This document shows positions 1 to 6,208 of a stretch of DNA of 12,163 bases, one piece after another. Position numbers and translations under genes: made by a program. Under the pieces are notes generated by a model. That model was not told where the DNA came from. It ran no database searches and saw only the letters and a program-made list of their open reading frames with translations. Every line of letters starts with the position of its first letter. The first letter of the stretch is position 1. Location of the stretch: the NCBI GenBank assembly GCA_041581935.1, contig JBFICP010000084.1:1-12163 (forward strand), in the 5' to 3' direction. This stretch comes from JAABYT01 sp041581935. Its GTDB lineage: Bacteria; Pseudomonadota; Gammaproteobacteria; HK1.

Positions 1-175
1 CCGCTTCCACCTGTGCGATGGCATCCCACTCCACGCGGCTGTAATTACCCTCCGCCATTTCCGCCGCCAGCACCTTGCGACCGGTGGGATTGATGCGCTC
101 GCCAATGATGACAAACGGTCGCTCGAATCCGATGACGACTTCCCTGCTCGCCGAGCTGATTACCGTGTCGGTCAT
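1..175 (-). CDS. Methyltetrahydrofolate:corrinoid methyltransferase (N-terminal fragment)
   Basis: Only the first 58 codons are present; the gene continues past the left edge. The start is ATG at 175-173, overlapping the stop of the MetF-like gene as ATGA (172-175), with an AAGGGT Shine-Dalgarno-like stretch about 7 nt upstream. The protein begins MTDTVISSASREVVIG, and residues 22-35 read VIIGERINPTGRKV. GERINPTG is the hallmark opening strand and loop of the pterin-binding TIM barrel shared by MetH, AcsE-type and MtvB/MtgA-type methyltransferases. It is followed by AEMAEGNYSRVEWDAIAQVEA, typical of the enzymes annotated as methyltetrahydrofolate cobalamin methyltransferase. Known family role: methyl transfer between the cobalt of a corrinoid protein and N5 of H4folate, in the cytoplasm. 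The corrinoid partner encoded upstream in the same operon supports this. A dihydropteroate synthase is the related alternative, but the GERINPTG form and the context argue against it. Direction and specificity cannot be read from the fragment. Confidence 0.88.
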   Translation of the reverse strand, partial: MTDTVISSASREVVIGFERPFVIIGERINPTGRKVLAAEMAEGNYSRVEWDAIAQVEA

Positions 176-1164
176 AGCGAGACCCTTTGCAGCGAAAGGT
201 TGGGTCGATTTGCGGGATTCCACGGCATGCGGCCCGCGAGCACGCCCGACGCATCGATGATTTCGGCGACGGCCTCTTCCTGTCGATGTGCCATGACATG
301 CACACCGGCGACGCCTTCGATGTCCCGGATCTGTTGAATCAGCTCCATACACATACGCCGCCCCTCGAGCCGCGGGCGATCGGCGCCTTCCAACCTCGCA
401 ACGACATGGTCGGGAATAGTCACGCCGGGCATGTTCTCTCGCATCCGGCGCGCCGCCCGCGCTGAGTCCAGTGGTGCCACGCCGACCAGGATAGCGCACC
501 TCTCGTGAAGGCCGCGATCGCGAACCTCCTGCATGTACTCCTGCAGCTGTACCACGTCGAAGCAATACTGTGTCTGAACGAATGCTGCGCCCGCGGCAAT
601 TTTCTCGGCCAGCCGATCGGCGCCGTCGTTGGACGACTCAACGTACGGGTTTGACGCTGCGCCGAGAAATATCCGTGGCGGGGTGGTAATTGCGCGTCCG
701 TTGAGATAGCGCGATTCGTCACGCATGGCGCGCACAATCGAGACCAGCGACGCGCAGTCCCGATCGAAGACCGGCTCGGCGGCGTCATCATCCGGGCGCT
801 GAACGTCATCGCTGCTCAAACACAAAACGTTGGAAACGCCCAAGGCCGCGGCACCGAGAACGTCGCTCTGTACGGCGAGCCGGTTTTGATTTCGGCACGA
901 AATCGGCATGATGGTGGCATAGCCACGCTGCGCGAGGAGTGCGCATACGGCGAGCGCCGACATGTGGGAGTCACGGTCCGCGACATTGCCGGCGCAGATG
1001 GCATCGACGTAGCCATCAAAGACCCGGGCGCGGGAATACACCTCCTCCGGATCCGCCGAGTCCGGCGGTGACAACGAGGCGGTAACGGTGAACTGTCCAC
1101 TCGCCAGTAGTTCCTCGAACGCGCCGACGTTGCTCAATGGTTGACCTCCATTCTCGATTCTCAT
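172..1164 (-). CDS. MetF-like methylenetetrahydrofolate reductase, corrinoid-operon type
   Basis: A 330-residue protein of the MTHFR TIM-barrel family, expected to bind FAD and interconvert 5,10-methylene- and 5-methyl-H4folate. Recognisable blocks are the first-strand motif TVTASLSPPDSADP (residues 26-39), ISCRNQNRLAVQSDVLGAAA (88-107), LSSDD (116-120), the folate-side segment QTQYCFD (197-203) and GVHVMAHRQEE near the C-terminus. Aligned by eye to E. coli MetF, Q199 matches Gln183 and D119 matches Asp120. The catalytic Glu28, in FEFFPP, falls on Ser30 (codon TCG), so the usual proton-donating glutamate is absent. The ATG at 1164 overlaps the upstream stop as ATGA, and its own stop overlaps the downstream start in the same way, so translation is probably coupled. 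In this operon it may work oxidatively, turning CH3-H4folate made by the corrinoid methyltransferase into CH2-H4folate. The family call is firm; activity is uncertain because of Ser30. Confidence 0.87.
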   Translation of the reverse strand: MRIENGGQPLSNVGAFEELLASGQFTVTASLSPPDSADPEEVYSRARVFDGYVDAICAGNVADRDSHMSALAVCALLAQRGYATIMPISCRNQNRLAVQSDVLGAAALGVSNVLCLSSDDVQRPDDDAAEPVFDRDCASLVSIVRAMRDESRYLNGRAITTPPRIFLGAASNPYVESSNDGADRLAEKIAAGAAFVQTQYCFDVVQLQEYMQEVRDRGLHERCAILVGVAPLDSARAARRMRENMPGVTIPDHVVARLEGADRPRLEGRRMCMELIQQIRDIEGVAGVHVMAHRQEEAVAEIIDASGVLAGRMPWNPANRPNLSLQRVSL

Positions 1165-1466
1165 TGATCCGTGACGGCCTGACCGCCACGCTTGACCATC
1201 TTCTCCAGCAGCTCGCCGTCGAAGGCCGATTCGAGCCGCTCGGCCTCGGCTCTGGCCTCGTCCTCGAGAGCGCTTCCGCAGGCTCGTGAGACGCGGCGCC
1301 AGTCCTCGAGATACTTATCGCTGCTGCCCTTGCCGGCGCGCATGGCGGCCCGGTCGATGGCTTCCTGGAAACGCATCGGCAGCTGAACCTTGGCCGTTTC
1401 CCGGCCGCGCCGTGCGATCACCTGCGATGGGATGTCTCGCCAGTAGACCGTGATCAATTTGGCCAT
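1161..1466 (-). CDS. Small 'virulence factor' family protein (PF13769-like) in corrinoid operon
   Basis: A 101-residue soluble protein with no signal peptide or membrane segment. It starts MAKLITVYWRDIPSQVIARR, and the segment VYWRDIPSQV (7-16) followed by an Arg/Lys-rich strand and RFQEAIDRAAMRAG is what I recognise from the small family annotated 'virulence factor' (Pfam PF13769). The second half is helical and highly charged (KYLEDWRR, ALEDEARAEAERLE). The family has no established biochemical role that I know of, and the name is misleading here. The ATG at 1466 has an excellent Shine-Dalgarno (AGGAGGT, complement of 1472-1478) with 5 nt spacing. Its stop overlaps the MetF-like start as ATGA. 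Position between the corrinoid protein and the MetF-like reductase implies a part in corrinoid/folate C1 transfer, for example as an accessory or chaperone; that is inference. Confidence 0.82.
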   Translation of the reverse strand: MAKLITVYWRDIPSQVIARRGRETAKVQLPMRFQEAIDRAAMRAGKGSSDKYLEDWRRVSRACGSALEDEARAEAERLESAFDGELLEKMVKRGGQAVTDQ

Positions 1467-1480
1467 CGAATACCTCCTCG

Positions 1481-1507
1481 CGAACCACGAGCACGTGCTC
1501 GCGTTCG
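1481..1507. promoter_or_regulatory. Inverted repeat with CACGTG core upstream of the small operon gene
   Basis: Within the 108-bp gap between the corrinoid gene and the small PF13769-like gene lies a perfect 14-bp palindrome, CGAGCACGTGCTCG (1488-1501). It is flanked by outer complementary arms CGAAC (1481-1485) and GTTCG (1503-1507), with one extra base of asymmetry on the left. It ends 3 nt before the AGGAGGT ribosome-binding site of the gene at 1466. It could be an operator for a dimeric regulator, or an mRNA hairpin adjusting translation or stability between the corrinoid gene and the rest of the operon. No T tract follows it, so it is unlikely to be a full terminator. Confidence 0.5.
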
Positions 1508-1574
1508 GACTGCCAGAGCGGTTCGGTAAGAGGGGGCCCGCCGAATGCGTGCGCAGCGGTGCCGGCGCGCAAGC

Positions 1575-2306
1575 TCAGCCGCTGGCGGCGCCCCTGACGT
1601 TGTGACGACGGGCCATCATTTCCTTGGCAGTCTCGACGGCCACCGCCGCGTCACGACAATACGCATCGGCACCTATGGCCTTCGCGAAAGCCTCGTTGAG
1701 CGGCGCGCCGCCCACCAGAACGACGTAGTCGTCGCGGATACCCTTCTCCACCATGGTGTCGATGACGACCTTCATGTAAGGCATGGTGGTGGTCAGAAGC
1801 GCCGACATGCCGAGAATGTCCGGCTTGTGCTCCTCCAGGGCCGCGAGGTAACTGTCGACCGCGTTGTTGATGCCCAGGTTGATGACCTCGAAGCCGGCGC
1901 CCTCCATCATCATGGCTACCAGGTTCTTGCCGATGTCGTGGATATCGCCCTTGACCGTGCCGATGACCATCTTGCCGATGGGCGGTGCACCGGTCTCGGC
2001 GAGCAGCGGTCTCAGAATAGCCATGCCGCCTTTCATGGCATTGGCCGCCAGCAGCACTTCCGGCACAAACAGAATCCCGTCGCGGAAGTCGATGCCGACG
2101 ATGCGCATGCCCTCCACCAGAGCTTCGTCGAGCAGCTTCTTGGCCTCCCAGCCGCGCGACAGCAGTATGTTGGTGCCTTCTTCTATTTCCTCGCGGAGTC
2201 CATCGTAGAGATCGTCGTGCATCTGCTTGACGAGCTCGTCGTCGTCGAGCGTCGAGAGGTCGAGTTCCTCTTCGTCTCCGTCTTCGATTTCCGCTTCGTC
2301 ATTCAC
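1575..2306 (-). CDS. Corrinoid (B12-binding) methyl-carrier protein
   Basis: A 243-residue protein with the two-domain layout of MtgC/MtbC/MtvC-type corrinoid proteins and the cobalamin module of MetH. Residues about 25-105 form the helical cap domain (LLDEALVEGMRIVGIDFRDG, then FVPEVLLAANAMKGGM). Residues about 110-235 form the Rossmann-like B12-binding domain. The base-off/His-on signature is GTVKGDIHDIGKN (116-128), with Asp121, the cobalt-ligating His123 and Gly126. The supporting Ser loop is GMSALLTTT (166-174), and the nucleotide-tail loop is GGAPL (199-203). It would carry a methyl group on cobalt between a substrate methyltransferase and the folate methyltransferase encoded last in the operon. 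The start is GTG at 2306, with GGAG (complement of 2314-2317) 7 nt upstream; no in-frame ATG precedes the conserved region. The N-terminus is strikingly acidic, with 14 Asp/Glu among residues 3-24. No substrate-specific methyltransferase lies beside it in this window. Confidence 0.93.
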   Translation of the reverse strand: MNDEAEIEDGDEEELDLSTLDDDELVKQMHDDLYDGLREEIEEGTNILLSRGWEAKKLLDEALVEGMRIVGIDFRDGILFVPEVLLAANAMKGGMAILRPLLAETGAPPIGKMVIGTVKGDIHDIGKNLVAMMMEGAGFEVINLGINNAVDSYLAALEEHKPDILGMSALLTTTMPYMKVVIDTMVEKGIRDDYVVLVGGAPLNEAFAKAIGADAYCRDAAVAVETAKEMMARRHNVRGAASG

Positions 2307-2508
2307 AGCGATGCTCCAGTCGGGGCGACAAACATCCGCACCTTTTCAGGCGCATATCCGGCGTAAGACTAGGCACCGCCCTGCCGACCTGCTGGCGTGC
2401 CCGCGACATGAGCTTGTCGAAAAGCGACACTCGAATCGGGCAACTGTGTACCCGCTTCTTAAAGGGTAAACTACCGCCGCTGGGATACAGCCAGCAGTCG
2501 GAGAGAGC
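2307..2508. promoter_or_regulatory. Divergent intergenic region between corrinoid operon and folD operon
   Basis: A 202-bp gap separates the two divergent operons and must hold both promoters. I see no convincing sigma-70 hexamer pair on either strand. Visible structure: CGACA at 2404-2408, TGTCG at 2415-2419 and CGACA at 2425-2429 alternate with starts 11 and 10 bp apart, giving two overlapping inverted repeats. A further CGACA lies at 2326-2330. Just ahead of folD, GCTGG (2479-2483) and CCAGC (2491-2495) can form a 5-bp stem with a 7-nt loop, followed by a GGAG Shine-Dalgarno at 2500-2503, 5 nt before the folD ATG. No known folate or cobalamin riboswitch could be recognised by eye. The alternating repeats are operator-like, but this is only a pattern. 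Confidence 0.4.
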
Positions 2509-3420
2509 ATGAATCAGCAAGCGCAGAATGACGGCAAGATCATCGATGGAAAAGCGTTCGCTGCGCGGCTGCGCGCCAGGATAGCCGGTCAGGTCGCCGC
2601 CGTGCGTCGTCAGCACGGCATCATCCCGGGACTCGCCGTGGTTCTGGTCGGCGAGAATCCGGCCTCTCAGGTCTATGTGCGCAACAAGAACAAGCAGACC
2701 CTCGAGGCAGGCATGAACTCGTTCGAGCACCGTCCGCCGGATTCCATCAGCGAGGTGGAGCTGGTCGCCCTGGTCGAGAAGCTCAATCGGGACCCGCAAG
2801 TGAACGGCATTCTTGTTCAGCTGCCGCTCCCCTCACAGATAAGCTCCCACGCCGTGATCGGCAGCATCGATCCGGCCAAGGACGTGGATGGATTTCATAC
2901 CATCAATGCCGGGCTGCTGGCGGTCGGCGGCGAGGGCATGGTGCCCTGTACGCCGCTCGGCTGCATGATGCTCATCAAGGATGTTCTCGGCACCGATCTT
3001 TCCGGCCAGAGAGCCCTGGTTCTTGGGCGATCCAATATCGTCGGCAAGCCCATGGCGCATCTACTCCTCGCCGAGAACTGCACCGTGACCATCGCTCATT
3101 CGCGCACCCGCGACTTGCCCGAGGAGTGCCGACGCGCCGATATTCTGGTGGCGGCCGTGGGCCGCGCGCAGATGGTCAAGGGAGACTGGGTGAAGCCCGG
3201 GGCGACGGTCATCGATGTCGGCATCAACCGCATCGACGACGGTGGAGGCAAGACCAGGCTGGTGGGCGATGTGGACTTCGAGACCGCCCGAACGCGGGCT
3301 GCCGCCATCACACCGGTGCCCGGCGGCGTCGGCCCCATGACCATCGCCTGCCTGTTGCTCAATACGCTGACGGCGGCCTGCCGTCAGAACGGCGTGCCGT
3401 TGCCGGAACCCGATGATTGA
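2509..3420 (+). CDS. folD: Bifunctional methylene-H4folate dehydrogenase / methenyl-H4folate cyclohydrolase FolD
   Basis: A 303-residue cytoplasmic enzyme that oxidises 5,10-CH2-H4folate to the methenyl form with NADP and hydrolyses it to 10-formyl-H4folate. All family signatures are present: YVRNKNKQTLEAGM with Tyr56 and the catalytic Lys60; NGILVQLPLP (99-108) with Gln104; PAKDVDGFH (122-130) with Asp127; PCTPLG (146-151); the Rossmann dinucleotide motif GRSNIVGKP (173-181); and ITPVPGGVGPMT (267-278). Length is slightly above the usual 280-300 because of about 7 extra N-terminal residues. The ATG at 2509 has GGAG 5 nt upstream. It is the first gene of a plus-strand operon and faces away from the corrinoid operon. 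In this setting it would use CH2-H4folate from the MetF-like enzyme or from sarcosine oxidase to feed formyl-folate reactions. No abnormal residues were noticed. Confidence 0.97.
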   Translation: MNQQAQNDGKIIDGKAFAARLRARIAGQVAAVRRQHGIIPGLAVVLVGENPASQVYVRNKNKQTLEAGMNSFEHRPPDSISEVELVALVEKLNRDPQVNGILVQLPLPSQISSHAVIGSIDPAKDVDGFHTINAGLLAVGGEGMVPCTPLGCMMLIKDVLGTDLSGQRALVLGRSNIVGKPMAHLLLAENCTVTIAHSRTRDLPEECRRADILVAAVGRAQMVKGDWVKPGATVIDVGINRIDDGGGKTRLVGDVDFETARTRAAAITPVPGGVGPMTIACLLLNTLTAACRQNGVPLPEPDD

Positions 3421-4808
3421 GCTGCCCGGAAGCCGATAGCCCGGTGAGGCACGAGCCAATCAACGGCGCGCGTCAGGCGATCGCGTATCTCATGAGCCTG
3501 GTGCGCGACGATCCGAGGCCGTACCAGGCGCGCGCCGGCGGTGCCGGGCACCCAATTCGGGCTCTGCTCGCGCGTCTTGGCGACCCTCACATCGGCCTGC
3601 CGGTGGTGCATCTCGCCGGCTCCAAGGGCAAGGGTTCGACGGCGCTCTACCTCGAGGCGATCCTGAACGCGGCGGGCCTACGCACCGGCACGTTCACCTC
3701 GCCCCACCTGCAGCGCTGGACCGAGCGCTATCGGGTCGATGGCCGGGAGTCGACACCATCGGCTTTCGCCGCCCTGTTCGAAAGGCTGCGGCCTCACGTG
3801 ACGCATCTTCAACGCGAGAATGCGGCGCTCGCTCCCGGCTTCTTCGACGTGCTCACCGCGGCGGCGTTTTCGCTGTTTGCAGAGGAAGGTGTCGATTGCG
3901 CGATCATCGAGACCGGCATCGGCGGAAGGCTGGATGCAACCAACGTCGTTCAACCCATCGTCAGCTGCATCACCTCGGTGGAGCTGGAGCATACGGACAA
4001 GCTCGGCGATACCATCGAGGCCATCGCCGCGGAAAAGGCCGGCATCATCAAGCGCGGCGTGCCGGCGGTAATCGGCACCTTGCCGGCGCAAGCGGCTCGC
4101 GTGATCCGAGATCGCGCCGCGCGCCTGGACGCGCCGGTGAGCGCGCTCGGGCAAGATATCGAACTCATGGTTCGCCCCTCAAGCGCGAGCGAGCGCTCAA
4201 TCGAAGTGCGCGTCGCGGGCCGTATCTACCGTGCGACACTTGCCCGCGGTGCGGCCGCCTGCAACGCGCATAACGCGGCGCTCGCAATCGCCTGTGCCCA
4301 CCGCGTTGCCGGAAACGACGAGGCGCGACTGCAGCGGGCGATTGGCGAGGCGCTGATCGATACCCGTCCGCCGGGACGCATGGAAATCGCCGGCGAACGC
4401 CCCTGGGTGATCATCGATGGTGCGCATACGCAGGACTCGATTCGGGCGCTGGCGGACATGCTGTCGACGTTTCCCGCTGATAATCTGCATCTGCTCGTGT
4501 CGCTGAGCTCGAGCAGAGATGCTGCCCGGCTGCTTTCTCCGCTGCTCGAGCGCGCCCACCGGGTAGTGACGACGCGCGCCGATCCCGTGCGCTCCCTGGA
4601 CAGCGAGCAACTGGCGGCAGGCTTGGTGGCGCAGGGCTTCGACACGGCGCGGGTGCAGGCGATCGCCGATCCCTACAAGGCAGTTCTGATCAGCCGCGGC
4701 CGGCTTGCGCACGACGACATGCTGTGCATCGCCGGGTCGATGTACATGGCGGGTGTTGCGCGGGATGCTCTTCTGAGTGACGGACCCGTGCAACCGGGAT
4801 TACGATGA
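3417..4808 (+). CDS. folC: FolC-type folylpolyglutamate synthase (possibly bifunctional dihydrofolate synthase)
   Basis: A Mur-ligase-fold enzyme of about 463 residues that adds glutamate to H4folate and possibly to dihydropteroate, using ATP. The P-loop is HLAGSKGKGST (65-75), a variant of the common GTNGKGT/S form. Then come FTSPHL (93-98), ETGIGGRLDATN (165-176), EHTDKLG (191-197), EKAGIIK (206-212, Lys207 being the lysine usually carbamylated) and, in the C-terminal domain, DGAHTQDS from Asp334 (commonly DGAHN). The start is not ATG: TTG at 3417 overlaps the folD stop as TTGA, which fits translational coupling. GTG at 3444 is the alternative, with GGAAG upstream. Both retain the N-terminal helix AIAYLMSLV. 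It overlaps cca by 4 nt. Whether the dihydrofolate synthase activity is retained cannot be judged by eye. Confidence 0.92.
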   Translation: MSCPEADSPVRHEPINGARQAIAYLMSLVRDDPRPYQARAGGAGHPIRALLARLGDPHIGLPVVHLAGSKGKGSTALYLEAILNAAGLRTGTFTSPHLQRWTERYRVDGRESTPSAFAALFERLRPHVTHLQRENAALAPGFFDVLTAAAFSLFAEEGVDCAIIETGIGGRLDATNVVQPIVSCITSVELEHTDKLGDTIEAIAAEKAGIIKRGVPAVIGTLPAQAARVIRDRAARLDAPVSALGQDIELMVRPSSASERSIEVRVAGRIYRATLARGAAACNAHNAALAIACAHRVAGNDEARLQRAIGEALIDTRPPGRMEIAGERPWVIIDGAHTQDSIRALADMLSTFPADNLHLLVSLSSSRDAARLLSPLLERAHRVVTTRADPVRSLDSEQLAAGLVAQGFDTARVQAIADPYKAVLISRGRLAHDDMLCIAGSMYMAGVARDALLSDGPVQPGLR

Positions 4809-6178
4809 TCGAGAATATCGACACACGCATCACCGATGTTGCCCGCGCGGTGGCAGCGGCCGGAGGGCGTGCCGTGCTGGTTGGCGGCTTCGTGCGCGAC
4901 CGACTGCTCGGTATCGACTCTAAGGACTACGATGTCGAAATCTACGGCCTCGCACCGGATACGGTAAGCGATCTCCTGGCAGACTTCGGCGAGCTCATGG
5001 AGGTCGGTCGTGCCTTCGGTGTTCTGCGTGTCAAGGGTATCGACGCCGACTTCTCACTGCCGAGGCGCGACAGCAAGAGTGGCAGCGGTCATCGCGGCTT
5101 CGACATCGTCTTCGATCCGAATCTCGATTTCGCCGAGGCGTCGCGTCGCCGCGATCTCACCGTCAACAGCATCGCTCTGGATCCATTGAGTGGCGAGATC
5201 CTGGATCCCCACGGCGGGCGCAACGATCTCGAGCTCGGAGTGCTGCGCGCCACCGACCCCGCGCATTTCGCCGAGGATCCGCTCCGGGGTCTTCGCACCG
5301 CGCAGTTCGCCGCACGCCTGGAGATGACGCCCGACGACGCGCTTACGCGCCTGTGCAGTCAACTGGACCTCGCCGAGCTTCCGGCGGAACGCATCTACGA
5401 AGAGCTGCGCAAGCTGCTTATCAAGGCGCGACGCCCGTCGATCGGATTCGAGTTCCTGCGCCGCGCACGGCTTCTGCGCTTTTTCCCCGAGCTGGAAGGA
5501 CTCCAGGATGTGCCCCAGGATCCGGTCTGGCATCCGGAAGGCGATGTCTGGACCCATACGATGATGGTCATCGACGAGGCCGCGGCGCTTCGCAGCGGTG
5601 CGCCAGGCGATCTGGCGCTGATGTATGGCGCTTTGTGCCACGATTTCGGAAAGCCAGCCGCGACCATCGAGGACGCGGGCTGCATTCGTTCACCGAAGCA
5701 CGAGGCCATCGGCGCAAGCATGGCACGCGAATTTCTCGAACGACTGCGCGCGCCGGGCACGCTGTGCCGCCAGGTCGAGGCACTGGTTCGATATCACCTC
5801 GCACCGTCGCTGTACGTTGCTCAAGGCACGACCGCCAGAGGATATCGACGGCTGGCGCGCAATCTCGATCGTGCCGGTGTCGATATCGAGCTTCTGATCC
5901 GGGTCGCCCGAGCCGACCACTGGGGACGCACCACGGAAGAAGCCCGCAAGCGAATATTCCCGGCAGCCGATGCCTTCCTTGCCGAGGCCGACAAGGCCTC
6001 GGTGAGGCACGCGGCCCCACGCGACGTCGTTCAGGGTCGCCACCTGCAGGCCCGCGGTTTCGAGCCCGGACCGCAGTTCGGCGACATTCTCGATCGCTGC
6101 CGTGACGTCCAGGATGCGACGGGCTGGACCGACGCGGACAAAATTCTCGACAAAGTGCTCGGCGGCGGGGGAACATAA
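4805..6178 (+). CDS. cca: CCA tRNA nucleotidyltransferase with HD domain
   Basis: A 457-residue class II nucleotidyltransferase that builds or repairs the 3' CCA end of tRNAs. The head domain shows LVGGFVRDRLLG (25-36) and the metal-binding pair Asp41/Asp43 in KDYDV. It continues with RRRDLTVNSIAL (114-125) and the nucleotide-selecting motif EDPLRGLR (157-164; Glu157, Asp158, Arg161). The helical body has ERIYEELRKLL. A C-terminal HD phosphohydrolase domain follows, with His251 in WTHTM, His279-Asp280 in LCHDFGKP, and KHEAIGA. It is longer than the roughly 410-residue E. coli enzyme. The ATG at 4805 overlaps the folC stop as ATGA. A poly(A) polymerase or A-adding enzyme from the same family is possible, since the CCA/A distinction is not secure from motifs alone. 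Its place behind folate genes probably reflects operon packing rather than shared function. Confidence 0.9.
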   Translation: MIENIDTRITDVARAVAAAGGRAVLVGGFVRDRLLGIDSKDYDVEIYGLAPDTVSDLLADFGELMEVGRAFGVLRVKGIDADFSLPRRDSKSGSGHRGFDIVFDPNLDFAEASRRRDLTVNSIALDPLSGEILDPHGGRNDLELGVLRATDPAHFAEDPLRGLRTAQFAARLEMTPDDALTRLCSQLDLAELPAERIYEELRKLLIKARRPSIGFEFLRRARLLRFFPELEGLQDVPQDPVWHPEGDVWTHTMMVIDEAAALRSGAPGDLALMYGALCHDFGKPAATIEDAGCIRSPKHEAIGASMAREFLERLRAPGTLCRQVEALVRYHLAPSLYVAQGTTARGYRRLARNLDRAGVDIELLIRVARADHWGRTTEEARKRIFPAADAFLAEADKASVRHAAPRDVVQGRHLQARGFEPGPQFGDILDRCRDVQDATGWTDADKILDKVLGGGGT

Positions 6179-6208
6179 ACCCATGGTTTCATTTCGATCG
6201 AGCACCTT

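Noticed and set aside
1315..1572. 85-codon minus-strand frame upstream of and overlapping the small PF13769-like gene
   Set aside because: It overlaps the real gene out of frame and has no family features; the strong Shine-Dalgarno belongs to the ATG at 1466.
1545..2366. 273-codon open frame on the plus strand opposite the corrinoid gene
   Set aside because: Its translation is a low-complexity His/Asp/Val-rich mirror of the corrinoid protein, which has unmistakable B12 motifs on the other strand.
2307..2508. Possible cobalamin or tetrahydrofolate riboswitch ahead of the corrinoid or folD operon
   Set aside because: No conserved B12-box or THF-element core could be recognised by eye; only short repeats and a 5-bp hairpin are visible.
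2299..2799. 166-codon minus-strand frame across the divergent promoter gap and folD
   Set aside because: It covers the folD start region in antisense and overlaps the corrinoid start; no recognisable protein.
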